DNA of 64,000 nucleotides from Stutzerimonas stutzeri (GTDB lineage: Bacteria; Pseudomonadota; Gammaproteobacteria; Pseudomonadales; Pseudomonadaceae), in the NCBI RefSeq assembly GCF_018138085.1, contig NZ_CP073105.1, positions 4,092,001 through 4,156,000 of the forward strand, in the 5' to 3' direction. The notes beneath the pieces were generated by a model that saw nothing but the letters and a program-made list of their open reading frames with translations, made no database searches and had not been told where the DNA came from. The translations under genes and the position numbers were made by a program. Below, piece by piece: positions 16,427 through 24,970 of the stretch (within the stretch, counting starts at the first letter, position 1; every line of letters starts with the position of its first letter).

Positions 16427-18357
16427 AACACCACCCCCATTATCTCATAACGGCTCAAGCGGGCTTCCCAAAACGCGGTCAGTACGCCGTACTCAAAAAC
16501 CTTGGCCCTGACCATTTCGATCAACTGCTTCACCGCATCAGAACGTTCAGCAAGCGCTTCAACGATGAATTCGATGCGAATCGACAACTCTTTGTACAAT
16601 TCATCGGCATGCGCGGCATCCGGTGCTAATTTACGCACGGCATTGATCACATACTGCAAACTCAGCAGCTTGTGTAGGTCTTCTTCATCGCTGTGACAGA
16701 TATAGTGCTCGCAGTACAAGCAACCGTACTGAGTGCGGCAGTTCGGCTCGATTGCAACAGCTCCGACATCGCGTACAGGGATCGGCTGATTGAACCCGTC
16801 ACAATGCCCCGTCCCGGTTGCGATCTGGGCGCCAGTGCCCCCCTCGCTGCGTTCACGCACGACCTGGGCGGCATGACGAACGGCCTGCCAGAACTGGCCG
16901 AACTCGCCCTCCAGCTGCTCAGGCGGCGCCTGGGCATAGCTCTGTTGATTCACCGCCTCAGTGTGACCCAGCGATGCCGCAACGGCGGACGGCGACTGGC
17001 CTGCGGTGTGCTGCCCAACGCTCTTGAACTTGCGCATTTGGCGTGACGACAGTCTTGTCACCTTTGGATCGAGGAATCTGCCACTGATAGTGTTGTAGAA
17101 CAATTTTAAGGCCTGGCTGATATCTAGTTCGCCAAAGGCACTTTCTACGCTTTTACGCTTATCAGACTGAGGCATCGAAAAGAACAGCCGCTCATGCGTT
17201 GCGCCGTTTAGAATCCACTCACGGAGCTTGAGGTACTCTTTCAAAAGAGCCAGCCCATTGACACGCCCGACATTATAATTATTCAACTTCCCGGCCGCTC
17301 GAAACTTCACAGCCGATAACTCTTTCTTTATTGGAGACTTCTCGACATCGAGCGCATCTGCGTAGCCAAACTGTGCAAACTCGGTCGGAGTGGCCCCTGT
17401 CACCATCAGGAAAAGACACGCATAGGCTTTCGCAGCCAGGCTCGCCACTTGATATCGGTGCCAATGGCGGGCATCGTCGTTAGCTGCCTGAAAACTATCC
17501 CGAGAACGTTTCAGGTCTCTCGCCACATTTGCTTTAGGGCTCTTTCTCCGCCCCAATCTGTCACAGGTCGCCACGTATTCTTCGACCGTGGCAATACGTC
17601 GCTCAGCAGCGTTATATGTAGGGGGAGATTCCTTGAATGGGCCAACCGCCCCCCCATTCGATGGAAACACAACAACCTCGTAATTTCGGATCGGGACGAC
17701 CAAAGGATAGGGCTTGTTGTTCAGAACAAAATTTCTGCCCTGCTGGGCAATGGCCAAACAAACGTCGCGATACAACTCGACATGAGCAGGACTGACTGCC
17801 TCCGATTCGCTTTCACCCCTGATTATGATCGCCCCGGCGAGAATATGTTGACTGCTCTCTGGATAGAGCAATTCAATAAGACTGGTGGCGCGATACTGAG
17901 CATTGCGAGCACTGAGGGGCTGCAACTCCTTATGGGCTACTCGGTGATTCAGGTGCGCGGTATAGTCCCGATACGCTCGCTGGGCTTCAGCTTCACTGGC
18001 AAAGACCTCCTTGTAGTCATTTCGGTTTGCCCAGTCGATAAACTGCTCAAGATATCTGAACCGCGAAAGGACGGTCTTTTCCCGCTGACCGACCAAAGAC
18101 TCCAGAAATCTTACAATCAATTCGCGGCGACTTTCGACAAAGGAGTCCAGCACCACTGGCGCACCACGATCATCATAGATGCTTTCGTTCTTCCCACGAA
18201 TGCAGTACGCCAAACTGCCAATATCCAGCGGTTTCTTCATCACCTTAGCGGACAGTTGCAGGCGCAAATTCTCAGGCTCAGCAAACTGCTGAGTGACCTC
18301 GCGCAGCGTAATGACTTGCGCATTGGGGCGATGCTCGAAGTGCTGCTGACTATTCAT
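16423..18357 (-). CDS. ginB: GinB-like large tyrosine recombinase with atypical Arg I box
   Basis: 644-aa recombinase-fold protein. The box I region reads FLMVTGATPTEFAQFG, where the usual catalytic Arg after T-G-x is replaced by Thr. Box II is SSRQMRKFKS, which lacks the usual His. The last box, ASLGHTEAVNQQSYAQA, retains His and Tyr. This suggests a catalytically weakened or non-canonical partner. A C-terminal cysteine cluster (NCRTQYGCLYCEHYICH) resembles a zinc finger. It overlaps both neighbours (8 bases with ginA, 4 with ginC), so the three are translated as one unit. Name assigned by operon position. Confidence 0.78.
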   Translation of the reverse strand: MNSQQHFEHRPNAQVITLREVTQQFAEPENLRLQLSAKVMKKPLDIGSLAYCIRGKNESIYDDRGAPVVLDSFVESRRELIVRFLESLVGQREKTVLSRFRYLEQFIDWANRNDYKEVFASEAEAQRAYRDYTAHLNHRVAHKELQPLSARNAQYRATSLIELLYPESSQHILAGAIIIRGESESEAVSPAHVELYRDVCLAIAQQGRNFVLNNKPYPLVVPIRNYEVVVFPSNGGAVGPFKESPPTYNAAERRIATVEEYVATCDRLGRRKSPKANVARDLKRSRDSFQAANDDARHWHRYQVASLAAKAYACLFLMVTGATPTEFAQFGYADALDVEKSPIKKELSAVKFRAAGKLNNYNVGRVNGLALLKEYLKLREWILNGATHERLFFSMPQSDKRKSVESAFGELDISQALKLFYNTISGRFLDPKVTRLSSRQMRKFKSVGQHTAGQSPSAVAASLGHTEAVNQQSYAQAPPEQLEGEFGQFWQAVRHAAQVVRERSEGGTGAQIATGTGHCDGFNQPIPVRDVGAVAIEPNCRTQYGCLYCEHYICHSDEEDLHKLLSLQYVINAVRKLAPDAAHADELYKELSIRIEFIVEALAERSDAVKQLIEMVRAKVFEYGVLTAFWEARLSRYEIMGVVF

Positions 18358-19825
18358 CTTGGGCTTCTACCTTCAATACGCTGTAGCCGCCATTACCGAA
18401 CAGCTTGCTTTCCCATACCTCTTGCGCCATGACCTTTTCGTGGGTCATCCTGAACAACTTGAGATAATTGTGGGTGGTTTCCCTGGACTCGTGGTGCAAT
18501 CGCCTCTGGATAAAGTCAATTACCTCACCCGGTTTCATCAGTCCTTTTTCCACCAGCACTTGCAAGCGTTGGTAAAGCTGGTACGCAAAGGTCGCCCGCA
18601 ACCAGTGATAAGAAAAGTCTTTTGGAAATTGACCAGCAGCTTTCTTAATCAGCTTGCGCTTGATCGTTTCCGTGACCTGCCCGATTTGCGGTGACTTCAC
18701 AATCAGATAGCGAGGGTCATTTTCGGCCATGTAATAACAGTTGCCTTGGTCGGAGAGAAACAAATACACATCGTCCTCATCCATCGACAGGCCAGGATGC
18801 TTGGCTTCCATCTGCGACCGAAACTTTTCCCGCCGTTTCTTCATCATCAGGCTTCGGGCCAGCGTCACCAACTCTTCGGCAAGCTGCTTGGGGACATATA
18901 GCTCTTGTGGCTTGTCGAACTTGGTGTCAATGCCGGTGCGCGGGCCGGCATGGAGTTTATACGCGCCCTCCGACAGCAACTTATCCTCTGTAAAGCCCTT
19001 GAGGTGCTTCAGGCGCATGGTCAGAACGGTCTGCTTGCGGGCGCCCGTCATAAGCGAGGTCAGCAGAATCAGCCGCTCAACAGCAGACCATTCCTGTTCG
19101 CTCCTGATAGTATTTAGAAACACCCCCAACTCACGATTCGACAGCGGACGAAGGTCTTCGCCATCGTCCCGCACGAATCCCAGCGGCACTGAACTACTCG
19201 GCGCCGTGCGCCGTGTTTGGCTGCGCTTCTCCGCATCTACTATTCGCGCGCCTTTAGAACCCTGCACAATGAGCCGAACTTGCTTGACCGTATCGACACG
19301 TTTCATATCAAGTTCATGCCAGTTCTCGGAAACGTACCGGTAGAAATGATAAACAGCAGCCGTATATTGATTGATTACGGCATTGCTGCGAGCACCCTCG
19401 TTAATCAGGTGATAGAAGTATTTGTAGGTCGGGCGAAGTGAAGGACGGGCACCGGAAAAGTCGAGCCAATCAAGATCGTTGTCCTCGCAGAACAGCAGGT
19501 AATCAAGCAGTTTGCTGGCACGACGCCGAATATCATCAGTGCGCCGATTGATTGGAGCCTTGTCACGCATCAGGCTCAGCAAATAATCGTTCGCCTCATG
19601 CCAGGGATCGCGATTGCCATGGAGTAACACCGGGAAATTGAATAAGTCCCGGTCGCTGCCTTCACCGACCTCATCGAGTTGGTAAACGCTCTTTAAGTCA
19701 TCCTCTGCGAGCGGCACGGCGACCGCACCTGGCAGGGCTTGATGAACATGCAGGCTGGCGAAGGCGTCACGCAGATGCGGGATGAGCACCAAGCGGCCTT
19801 CGTGACGCCGATTGGAGTAGGACAT
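18350..19825 (-). CDS. ginA: GinA-like tyrosine recombinase, first gene of the module
   Basis: 491-aa integrase. An N-terminal SAM-like DNA-binding segment (DDIRRRASKLLDYLLFCED) precedes a catalytic domain with Arg I in LMTGARKQTVLTM, His-x-x-Arg in SYHWLRATFAYQL, and His and Tyr in HHESRETTHNYLKLF. The set is canonical. It is the gene nearest the island edge: its ATG is about 115 bases from the hrpB junction, the usual place for an integrase relative to its att site. The promoter and att site must lie within 19826-19946. Confidence 0.82.
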   Translation of the reverse strand: MSYSNRRHEGRLVLIPHLRDAFASLHVHQALPGAVAVPLAEDDLKSVYQLDEVGEGSDRDLFNFPVLLHGNRDPWHEANDYLLSLMRDKAPINRRTDDIRRRASKLLDYLLFCEDNDLDWLDFSGARPSLRPTYKYFYHLINEGARSNAVINQYTAAVYHFYRYVSENWHELDMKRVDTVKQVRLIVQGSKGARIVDAEKRSQTRRTAPSSSVPLGFVRDDGEDLRPLSNRELGVFLNTIRSEQEWSAVERLILLTSLMTGARKQTVLTMRLKHLKGFTEDKLLSEGAYKLHAGPRTGIDTKFDKPQELYVPKQLAEELVTLARSLMMKKRREKFRSQMEAKHPGLSMDEDDVYLFLSDQGNCYYMAENDPRYLIVKSPQIGQVTETIKRKLIKKAAGQFPKDFSYHWLRATFAYQLYQRLQVLVEKGLMKPGEVIDFIQRRLHHESRETTHNYLKLFRMTHEKVMAQEVWESKLFGNGGYSVLKVEAQDE

Positions 19826-19946
19826 GACTCCCCCCTGGTCGATCAGTCAATCCTAGATGTTACAGGAACGGCCAACAATAGAACCAGTCAAACTATTTTT
19901 TGTTAAGGGATTCCACCCAAGGGTCTAACTTATGGAATAGTTTGGG
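19826..19946. other. Predicted island attachment junction at the 3' end of hrpB
   Basis: Between the ginA start and the conserved end of hrpB the composition changes abruptly from AT-rich (gaaccagtcaaactatttt) to GC-rich. HrpB proteins normally continue GRYPK-H-x-W-P-x-DP; here the conserved part stops at GRYPK (codons 19941-19955) and is followed by an unrelated tail. The crossover should therefore be near 19930-19946. A second copy of this core, joined to the native hrpB end, should exist at the left end of the island. None is visible in this window. Confidence 0.55.
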
Positions 19947-22403
19947 ATAGCGGCCCTTGAGGTCTTTCTTCACCTCGAGGTAGGTATTGGTCCAGAAGCT
20001 GGCCAGATCCTGGGTCACCTGCACAGGCCGGCGAGCCGGTGACAGCAGGTGCAGCTTGACCACCTGACGGCCGCTGGCGATGCGTGGCGTATCGGCCAGC
20101 CCGAAGAGTTCCTGCAGGCGTACCGCCAGCACCGGTGGCGACTCGCTGTAGTCGAGTCGTATCCGCGACCCGGAAGGCACGGTGATGGCGGTTGGCGCGA
20201 GTTCTTCGAGACGCTGGGGCAGCGGCCACGGCAGCAGCGTGGCGAGCATGCTGCGCAAATCCAGCTGGGCGAAGTGGGCGAGTCGCGTGACCTTGCCCAG
20301 GTAAGGCAGCAGCCACTCGTCCAGCCGCGCCAGGAGCGCCTCGTCGCTGACGTCCGGCCAGTCGCTCGCCCCGCCGGATTCCAGTTCGAGCTGCCGGAGC
20401 AACGCAATCCGCGCCTGCCACTGGCGCAGCTCCGGCGTCCACGGCAGCAGCTCCAGGCCTTTGCGACGAACCAACCCGAGCAGCGCGCGATCGCGAGCAT
20501 CGTCATCCAGCCCCGGCAAGGGTTCGCGTCCGAGCACCAGCTCACCGACACGCCGCTGCCGCTCCGCCCGCAGCACGCCTTCGCGCTCGTCCCATTCCAG
20601 CTCGTCGCGTTGGCTGACCTGCTCGGCCAGCACATCCTCGAACAGTGCAGGGTCCAGCGCAGCGGCACGGTAGATGCGCTCTTCACGCTGGCCCTGACGA
20701 CTGCCCAGCTCGGCGATCACCAGCCAGGGCTCCTTCATCAATGCGTCCGGCTCGCCGAATACCGCCGCGCGACCATTGGCCAGCCGATACTCGCCGCCGC
20801 CCTCGCGCCGCTGGCGGGCGATTCGATCGGGATAGGCGAAGGCCAGCAACGCGCCGTGCCAACGATGATCCAAAGCATTGGCCGGAGCAGCACCCGCCGG
20901 CCCCCGCAGCAGACCGCGAAACTGCCGTGCTAGCTGGCGCACCCGCTGCGCCCCAGCGTGCCGGCCCGCGCTGCCGTCGAGCAGCCCAAGACGCGTGGAG
21001 ATGTCCGCCCCGCCACGCTGACCGCCCTGCTGAATGTCACGCTCGACCAGCAAGGCAGCGAGATCGGCCGCCAGGGATGCAAGCCCCAACGCATGGCCAC
21101 GCAACAACAGATGAGCGATACGCGGGTGCGCCGGCAGCTCGGCCATGGCCTGGCCGTGTGCAGTCAGTTGCCAACCACCACGGACGTTGCGGCTGAGCGC
21201 GCCGAGGCGCTGGAGCAGATCCTGCGCCTGGGCGTATGCAGCAGCGGGCGGCACGTCCAACCAGACCAGCTCGTCCGGTTCGACGCCCCAGCGCGCCAGT
21301 TGCAACGCCACGCCGGCCAGATCGGCTTGAAGGATTTCCGCGTCGCCATAGGCGGCCAGTTGCGCATGCTGGTCTTCGGACCACAGCCGATAGCAGGCGC
21401 CAGGCTCCAGTCGTCCGGCACGCCCGGCGCGCTGGGTTGCCGAGGCGCGCGAGATGCGGCGGGTTTCCAGGCGGGTCATGCCGCTGCCCGGATCGAACCG
21501 CGGCACTCGTGCCAGCCCCGCATCGACCACCACCCGCACGCCTTCGATGGTCAGGCTGGTCTCGGCGATGTTGGTCGCCAACACCACCTTGCGCTTGCCG
21601 GCAGGCGCCGGTTCGATGGCCGCGCGCTGGGCGGCCAGCTCCAGTTCGCCGTGCAGCGGGCACAGCATCACCTCGCCGCGACCTGCCAACTGCTCGGCCA
21701 GGGCATCGTTCACGCGGCGGATTTCAGCCTGCCCGGGCAAGAAGACCAGCACGCTGCCGGGTTCCTCGTCCAACGCCTGAAGGACGGTTTGCACCACTCG
21801 CGGCTCGATGCGCTCGCCGGCCTGGAACGGCCGTCCCCAGCGCTGCGTGACCGGATACATGCGCCCTTCACTGCGCACCACCGGCGCATCGTCGAGCAGG
21901 CTCGACAGCCGGGCGCCTTCCAGCGTGGCGGACATCAGCAACAGTTTGAGCGGCTCATCTCGCAGCAGCACGCGCGCGTTGAGGGTGAGCGCCAGGGCCA
22001 GATCGGCATCCAGACTGCGCTCGTGGAATTCGTCGAAGATCACCAGCCCAACGCCATCGAGCGTCGGATCGTCCTGCAAGCGGCGCGCAAGAATGCCTTC
22101 GGTGACCACTTCGATACGGGTATTCGGTCCGACCTTGCTTTCGAGCCGGATGCGATAGCCGACGGTTTCGCCAACCTTCTCGCCCAGTTCGCTGGCCAGC
22201 CGTTCGGCTGCGGCGCGAGCAGCCAGACGCCGCGGTTCGAGCATCAGGATCGATTGCCCCTCCAGCCACGCCTCGTCCAGCAACGCCAGCGGTACGCGGG
22301 TGGTCTTGCCGGCGCCGGGCGGCGCTTCGAGCACCGCCTCGTCTCGGGTTAGCAGGGCCTGGCGCAGCGCCGGCAGGGCTTCATCAATTGGTAGGAGCAA
22401 CAT
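19893..22403 (-). CDS. hrpB: ATP-dependent helicase HrpB with a replaced C-terminal tail
   Basis: 836-aa DEAH-box helicase of the HrpB family. Motifs seen: Walker A GAGKTTRVP near residue 30, DEFHER (IFDEFHERSLDADLALAL), SATLEG, and QRAGRAGRLEPG (motif VI). The C-terminal HrpB domain is complete to DLKGRYPK. After that the product ends LFHKLDPWVESLNKK instead of the family's HxWPxDP...-type ending, because the adjacent island supplies the last ~16 codons and the stop. The changed residues are outside the helicase core, so activity is probably kept. Its cellular role is poorly defined in bacteria. Confidence 0.92.
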   Translation of the reverse strand: MLLLPIDEALPALRQALLTRDEAVLEAPPGAGKTTRVPLALLDEAWLEGQSILMLEPRRLAARAAAERLASELGEKVGETVGYRIRLESKVGPNTRIEVVTEGILARRLQDDPTLDGVGLVIFDEFHERSLDADLALALTLNARVLLRDEPLKLLLMSATLEGARLSSLLDDAPVVRSEGRMYPVTQRWGRPFQAGERIEPRVVQTVLQALDEEPGSVLVFLPGQAEIRRVNDALAEQLAGRGEVMLCPLHGELELAAQRAAIEPAPAGKRKVVLATNIAETSLTIEGVRVVVDAGLARVPRFDPGSGMTRLETRRISRASATQRAGRAGRLEPGACYRLWSEDQHAQLAAYGDAEILQADLAGVALQLARWGVEPDELVWLDVPPAAAYAQAQDLLQRLGALSRNVRGGWQLTAHGQAMAELPAHPRIAHLLLRGHALGLASLAADLAALLVERDIQQGGQRGGADISTRLGLLDGSAGRHAGAQRVRQLARQFRGLLRGPAGAAPANALDHRWHGALLAFAYPDRIARQRREGGGEYRLANGRAAVFGEPDALMKEPWLVIAELGSRQGQREERIYRAAALDPALFEDVLAEQVSQRDELEWDEREGVLRAERQRRVGELVLGREPLPGLDDDARDRALLGLVRRKGLELLPWTPELRQWQARIALLRQLELESGGASDWPDVSDEALLARLDEWLLPYLGKVTRLAHFAQLDLRSMLATLLPWPLPQRLEELAPTAITVPSGSRIRLDYSESPPVLAVRLQELFGLADTPRIASGRQVVKLHLLSPARRPVQVTQDLASFWTNTYLEVKKDLKGRYPKLFHKLDPWVESLNKK

Positions 22404-22498
22404 GAGGATTCCGGATTCGAGCGCGGCATTATAGGGGACGATAAAGATGCTGGCGGGCTGTTAGGGGATGACGTTTTTCCAACCCGTCAGCGCCCGGT

Positions 22499-22533
22499 AC
22501 GGTGGATGGGTGACGCGTCATCCACCCTACGGA
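22499..22533. repeat. Hairpin repeat of the GGTGGATG...CATCCACC type
   Basis: In the hrpB-lipoprotein intergenic space (22404-22696) the arms GGTGGATG and CATCCACC flank a short loop and are framed by GTAC and CTACGG. It belongs to the same loose family of dispersed GTAGGGTGG-type hairpins seen at 30181 and 44087. No other feature was found in this intergenic space apart from the lipoprotein ribosome-binding site. Confidence 0.55.
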
Positions 22534-22696
22534 TCACTTGCCCGCCGCAAGCCAGGTTCGACCGGCTGAACGCCCCTCGCAGGCGCTGCACAGCCCCTTG
22601 AACACCGGGGCGCAGAAGGCGGTCTGATGTCGAGAAAACATCACGCAGCTCTTGTGTAGCCCTTGTATAGTTGCGCCACTTTTTCCGGAGGTCCAA

Positions 22697-23113
22697 ATGC
22701 GTACTCGTTCCCGTGTCATCGGCGGCGTGCTGGCCGTCTCCCTGTTCACTCAACTGGCGGCTTGCGGCACGCTGTTCTACCCCGACCGCCGTGGCCAGAT
22801 CGATGGCCGCATCGACCCCGCCATCGCCGTGCTCAACGCGGTCGGCCTGCTGTTCTACCTCATCCCCGGCTTGATCGCCTTCGGCATCGACTTCGCCACC
22901 GGCGCGATCTACCTGCCCGACAACAGCTACTCCATGGCACCGGAAAAACTGCAGGAAGCCATCGGCGCCGATGGCGTAGTCGATCTGGCCAAGCTCAAGG
23001 CCATCATCGAGGCCGAAACCGGTCGCAGCCTGCCACTGGACGACCCGCGCCTGATCCAGCACAACGGCAGTGTCGAGCAGCTCGCCTCCTTCGGTCTGCG
23101 GCCTGCTGCCTGA
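22697..23113 (+). CDS. Predicted lipoprotein (polyribonucleotide-transferase-like naming not supported)
   Basis: 138 aa from ATG 22697, preceded by GGAGG at the right distance; upstream in-frame ATGs lack a ribosome-binding site. An N-terminal lipoprotein signal ends in LAAC with the acylated Cys at residue 23. A hydrophobic segment (VLNAVGLLFYLIPGLIAFGI) follows, then a soluble tail ending in QLASFGLRPAA. Small lipoproteins of this type are widespread in Pseudomonas without assigned function. Its stop overlaps the start of the cation-efflux gene (TGATG), so the two are translationally coupled. Confidence 0.85.
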   Translation: MRTRSRVIGGVLAVSLFTQLAACGTLFYPDRRGQIDGRIDPAIAVLNAVGLLFYLIPGLIAFGIDFATGAIYLPDNSYSMAPEKLQEAIGADGVVDLAKLKAIIEAETGRSLPLDDPRLIQHNGSVEQLASFGLRPAA

Positions 23114-24045
23114 TGCAACACACCCGCGAGCGCAAAGGCGTCAGCGCCGAACACGCAAGGCTGATGCGCCGCGCCACGCGGCTGGCGTTGGCCGTGGCGC
23201 TGACGCTGGCTGCCAGCAAGGCGCTTGCCTGGTGGCTGAGCGGTTCGGTGAGCCTGCTGGCCGGCCTCACCGATTCCTTGCTGGACGGCGCCGCCTCGCT
23301 GCTCAATCTGCTGGCGGTGCACTACTCGCTGCGTCCCGCCGATGAAGACCATCGCTACGGTCACGGCAAAGCCGAGGCTTTGGCCGGACTTGGCCAGGGC
23401 GCCTTCATTTCGGTCAGTGCGATCCTCGTCTGCGTGCAAGGCGTCGACCGCATGCTGCACCCCGAGCCGTTGGGCGCACCGGCACTGGGCATCGCGGTCA
23501 TGCTGCTGTCGCTGGCGCTGACCGTGGCGCTATTGATGTACCAGCGCCATGTGGTGCGTGAAACCGGCTCCACGGCGATCCGCGCCGATTCCCTGCATTA
23601 CCGTTCGGACTTGTTGCTCAATACCAGCATCCTCGTCGCGCTGGTGCTGGCCGGCTATGGCTGGGAGCGCCTGGATGCGGTCTTCGGCATTGCCATTGCG
23701 CTCTATATTTTCTGGAGCGCGCTGAGCATCGTCCGCGAGGCCGGTGCGGTGCTGATGGATACCGAGCTGCCTCCGGAAATCAGTGAGGATATGCACCAGC
23801 TGGCCTGCGCGGTACCCGGTGTGGTCGGTTGCCACGACCTGCGCACCCGCGTCTCTGGGACCCGCTGGTTCGTGCAGATGCATCTGGAGTTGCCGGGGCA
23901 GTTGCCGTTGATCGAGGCGCATGCCTTGTGCGATCAGGTCGAGGCGGCGATACACGCCAAGTATCCGCGGGCGGAAGTGTTGGTGCATGCCGATCCGCTT
24001 GAGGTGGTCAGGGCGAAGGGTGATGCTGGACGCGTGCCTGCATAG
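23113..24045 (+). CDS. Cation-diffusion-facilitator (FieF-like) metal efflux transporter
   Basis: 310-aa inner-membrane CDF antiporter exporting divalent cations (Fe2+/Zn2+ class) using the proton gradient. Six transmembrane segments are visible. The metal-site pair D54xxxD58 is in TDSLLDGAAS, the conserved DEDHRYGHGKAE is at 77-88, and the second helix pair DSLHYRSDLLLN supplies the other ligands. The C-terminal cytoplasmic domain contains the HLELPG and HADP elements of ZT_dimer. ATG 23113 was chosen because it overlaps the lipoprotein stop and begins at the usual family position; the longer frame back to 22663 is out-of-frame lipoprotein sequence. Confidence 0.9.
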   Translation: MQHTRERKGVSAEHARLMRRATRLALAVALTLAASKALAWWLSGSVSLLAGLTDSLLDGAASLLNLLAVHYSLRPADEDHRYGHGKAEALAGLGQGAFISVSAILVCVQGVDRMLHPEPLGAPALGIAVMLLSLALTVALLMYQRHVVRETGSTAIRADSLHYRSDLLLNTSILVALVLAGYGWERLDAVFGIAIALYIFWSALSIVREAGAVLMDTELPPEISEDMHQLACAVPGVVGCHDLRTRVSGTRWFVQMHLELPGQLPLIEAHALCDQVEAAIHAKYPRAEVLVHADPLEVVRAKGDAGRVPA

Positions 24046-24135
24046 CGCGCTGTTGTGGGGGCGGCCTTGGCCGCGAAGCCTTTTTGGGCTCTGGTCCATG
24101 TGGCCATACCTGTTGGCCGGGTTGGATGAGGCATT

Positions 24136-24411
24136 GGTTTCGCCCTGCTGGGCGAGTCACTTTTTCCAAACGCCCGGATGGCCGGCCCCTCAAAAGTAAC
24201 CAAAAACGCTTGCCCCTGCATCCGGGTCTCGCTTCGCTCGACTTCCCTCACTCCATCGCTACTCCGAGGGTCGCCGCGCAAGGGCCATCCATGGCCCTTC
24301 ATCGGGGGGACGCCTAGTCCTCTCGCGGCATCCATGCCGCTCGCCCCTCTGCGCAGCGATTCCATTCGGCCTCCTGAAAGGGGCGTTCGGCGGCGTCTGT
24401 TGGTCTGTGCC
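24136..24411. repeat. Long intergenic repeat, copy 1 (about 275 bp)
   Basis: Runs from GGTTTCGCCCTGCTGGGCGA to the sequence after CTCCTGAAAGGGGCGTTCGG. Inner blocks, in order: TCAAAAGTAACCAAAAACGC, CCCTGCATCCGG, GGGCCATCCATGGCCC, GGCATCCATGCC. It matches, inverted, 24569-24798 and, direct, 56062-56310. Several open frames cross it, but they follow the repeat rather than any protein family. This is non-coding. Confidence 0.8.
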
Positions 24412-24568
24412 AGATATCAAAAGCCTAAGCATTGTGCAGTGGGCTTTAGAACGTAGGATGGGCGAAGCCCATCGCAAGAGCTTGATGGTTGCATCCATCC
24501 TACGAGACTGTTCGCCATTAAATGAGGAAGGCGCTTTGTTGCTGTTCAAAAACGTCCAGACGACTCGG

Positions 24569-24798
24569 TCCCGAGCCCCTTTCAGGAGGCCGAGCGTAGG
24601 CGTTGCGTAGGGGGTCGCGAGGCATGGATGCCGAGCGAGGAGCGATGGGCCAGGGATGGCCCTTCGCGACGACCCCCGGAGCAACGCCGTAGCGAGGGGA
24701 GTTTTGCGCAGCAAAACCCGGATGCAGGGGTGGCCTTCTTTTTGGTTACTTTTTCTTGGCCACTCAAGAAAAAGTGACTCGCCCAGCAGGGCGAAACC
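24569..24798. repeat. Long intergenic repeat, copy 2, inverted relative to copy 1
   Basis: Reads the blocks of copy 1 in reverse complement: CCCTTTCAGGAGGCCGAGCG first, then GGCATGGATGCC, GGGCCAGGGATGGCCC, CCGGATGCAGGG, TTGGTTACTTTTTC, and last GCCCAGCAGGGCGAAACC. The two copies face each other around about 155 bases that contain a smaller hairpin (GTAGGATGGGCGAAGCCCAT ... ATCCTAC). The pair could form a large cruciform or a double-stranded RNA if transcribed. Confidence 0.8.
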
Positions 24799-24942
24799 AA
24801 TGTCCCAGCCCCCCCGGCAAGCGGGTGTACCACTCAGACCAAAGCTTAAAAGCTTCGCGGCCAAGGCCGCTCCCACAACAGCGCAATACACAGCGGCTAG
24901 GAACAGCCCCACCCACTTAACACCAAACAAAACCCCAAAACG

Positions 24943-24970
24943 AAAAAGACCACGCCGGGGCGTGGTCTCT
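24943..24970 (-). terminator. Intrinsic terminator on the minus strand without a recognised gene upstream
   Basis: AGACCACGCC (24947-24956) pairs with GGCGTGGTCT (24959-24968). On the minus strand the stem is followed by TTTTTCGTTTT, a classical terminator tail. The nearest gene to the right (25236) is on the plus strand, so this would end a transcript arising within 24971-25235. I see no convincing protein there. Confidence 0.7.

Larger units (their letters stand above)
1..19940. mobile_element. Right-hand part of a GInt-like genomic island (left end outside window)
   Basis: The stretch from the left edge to the 3' end of hrpB carries a three-recombinase integration module (13944-19825) directly against the chromosomal gene hrpB. 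Its cargo is typical of mobile DNA: copper/silver resistance, an IS, a Tn3-family remnant, and a regulator-helicase cassette. Base composition is visibly lower in GC across 13.6-19.9 kb than in the housekeeping genes to the right. The four-gene module, its overlaps and its position at the island end match the GInt islands described in Pseudomonas and other bacteria (ginABCD). That identity comes from memory of the family. The left end and its att copy are not in the window, so the total size is unknown. Confidence 0.75.

Noticed and set aside
20958..22352. 464-codon plus-strand frame opposite hrpB
   Set aside because: Antisense shadow of a gene with complete helicase motifs.
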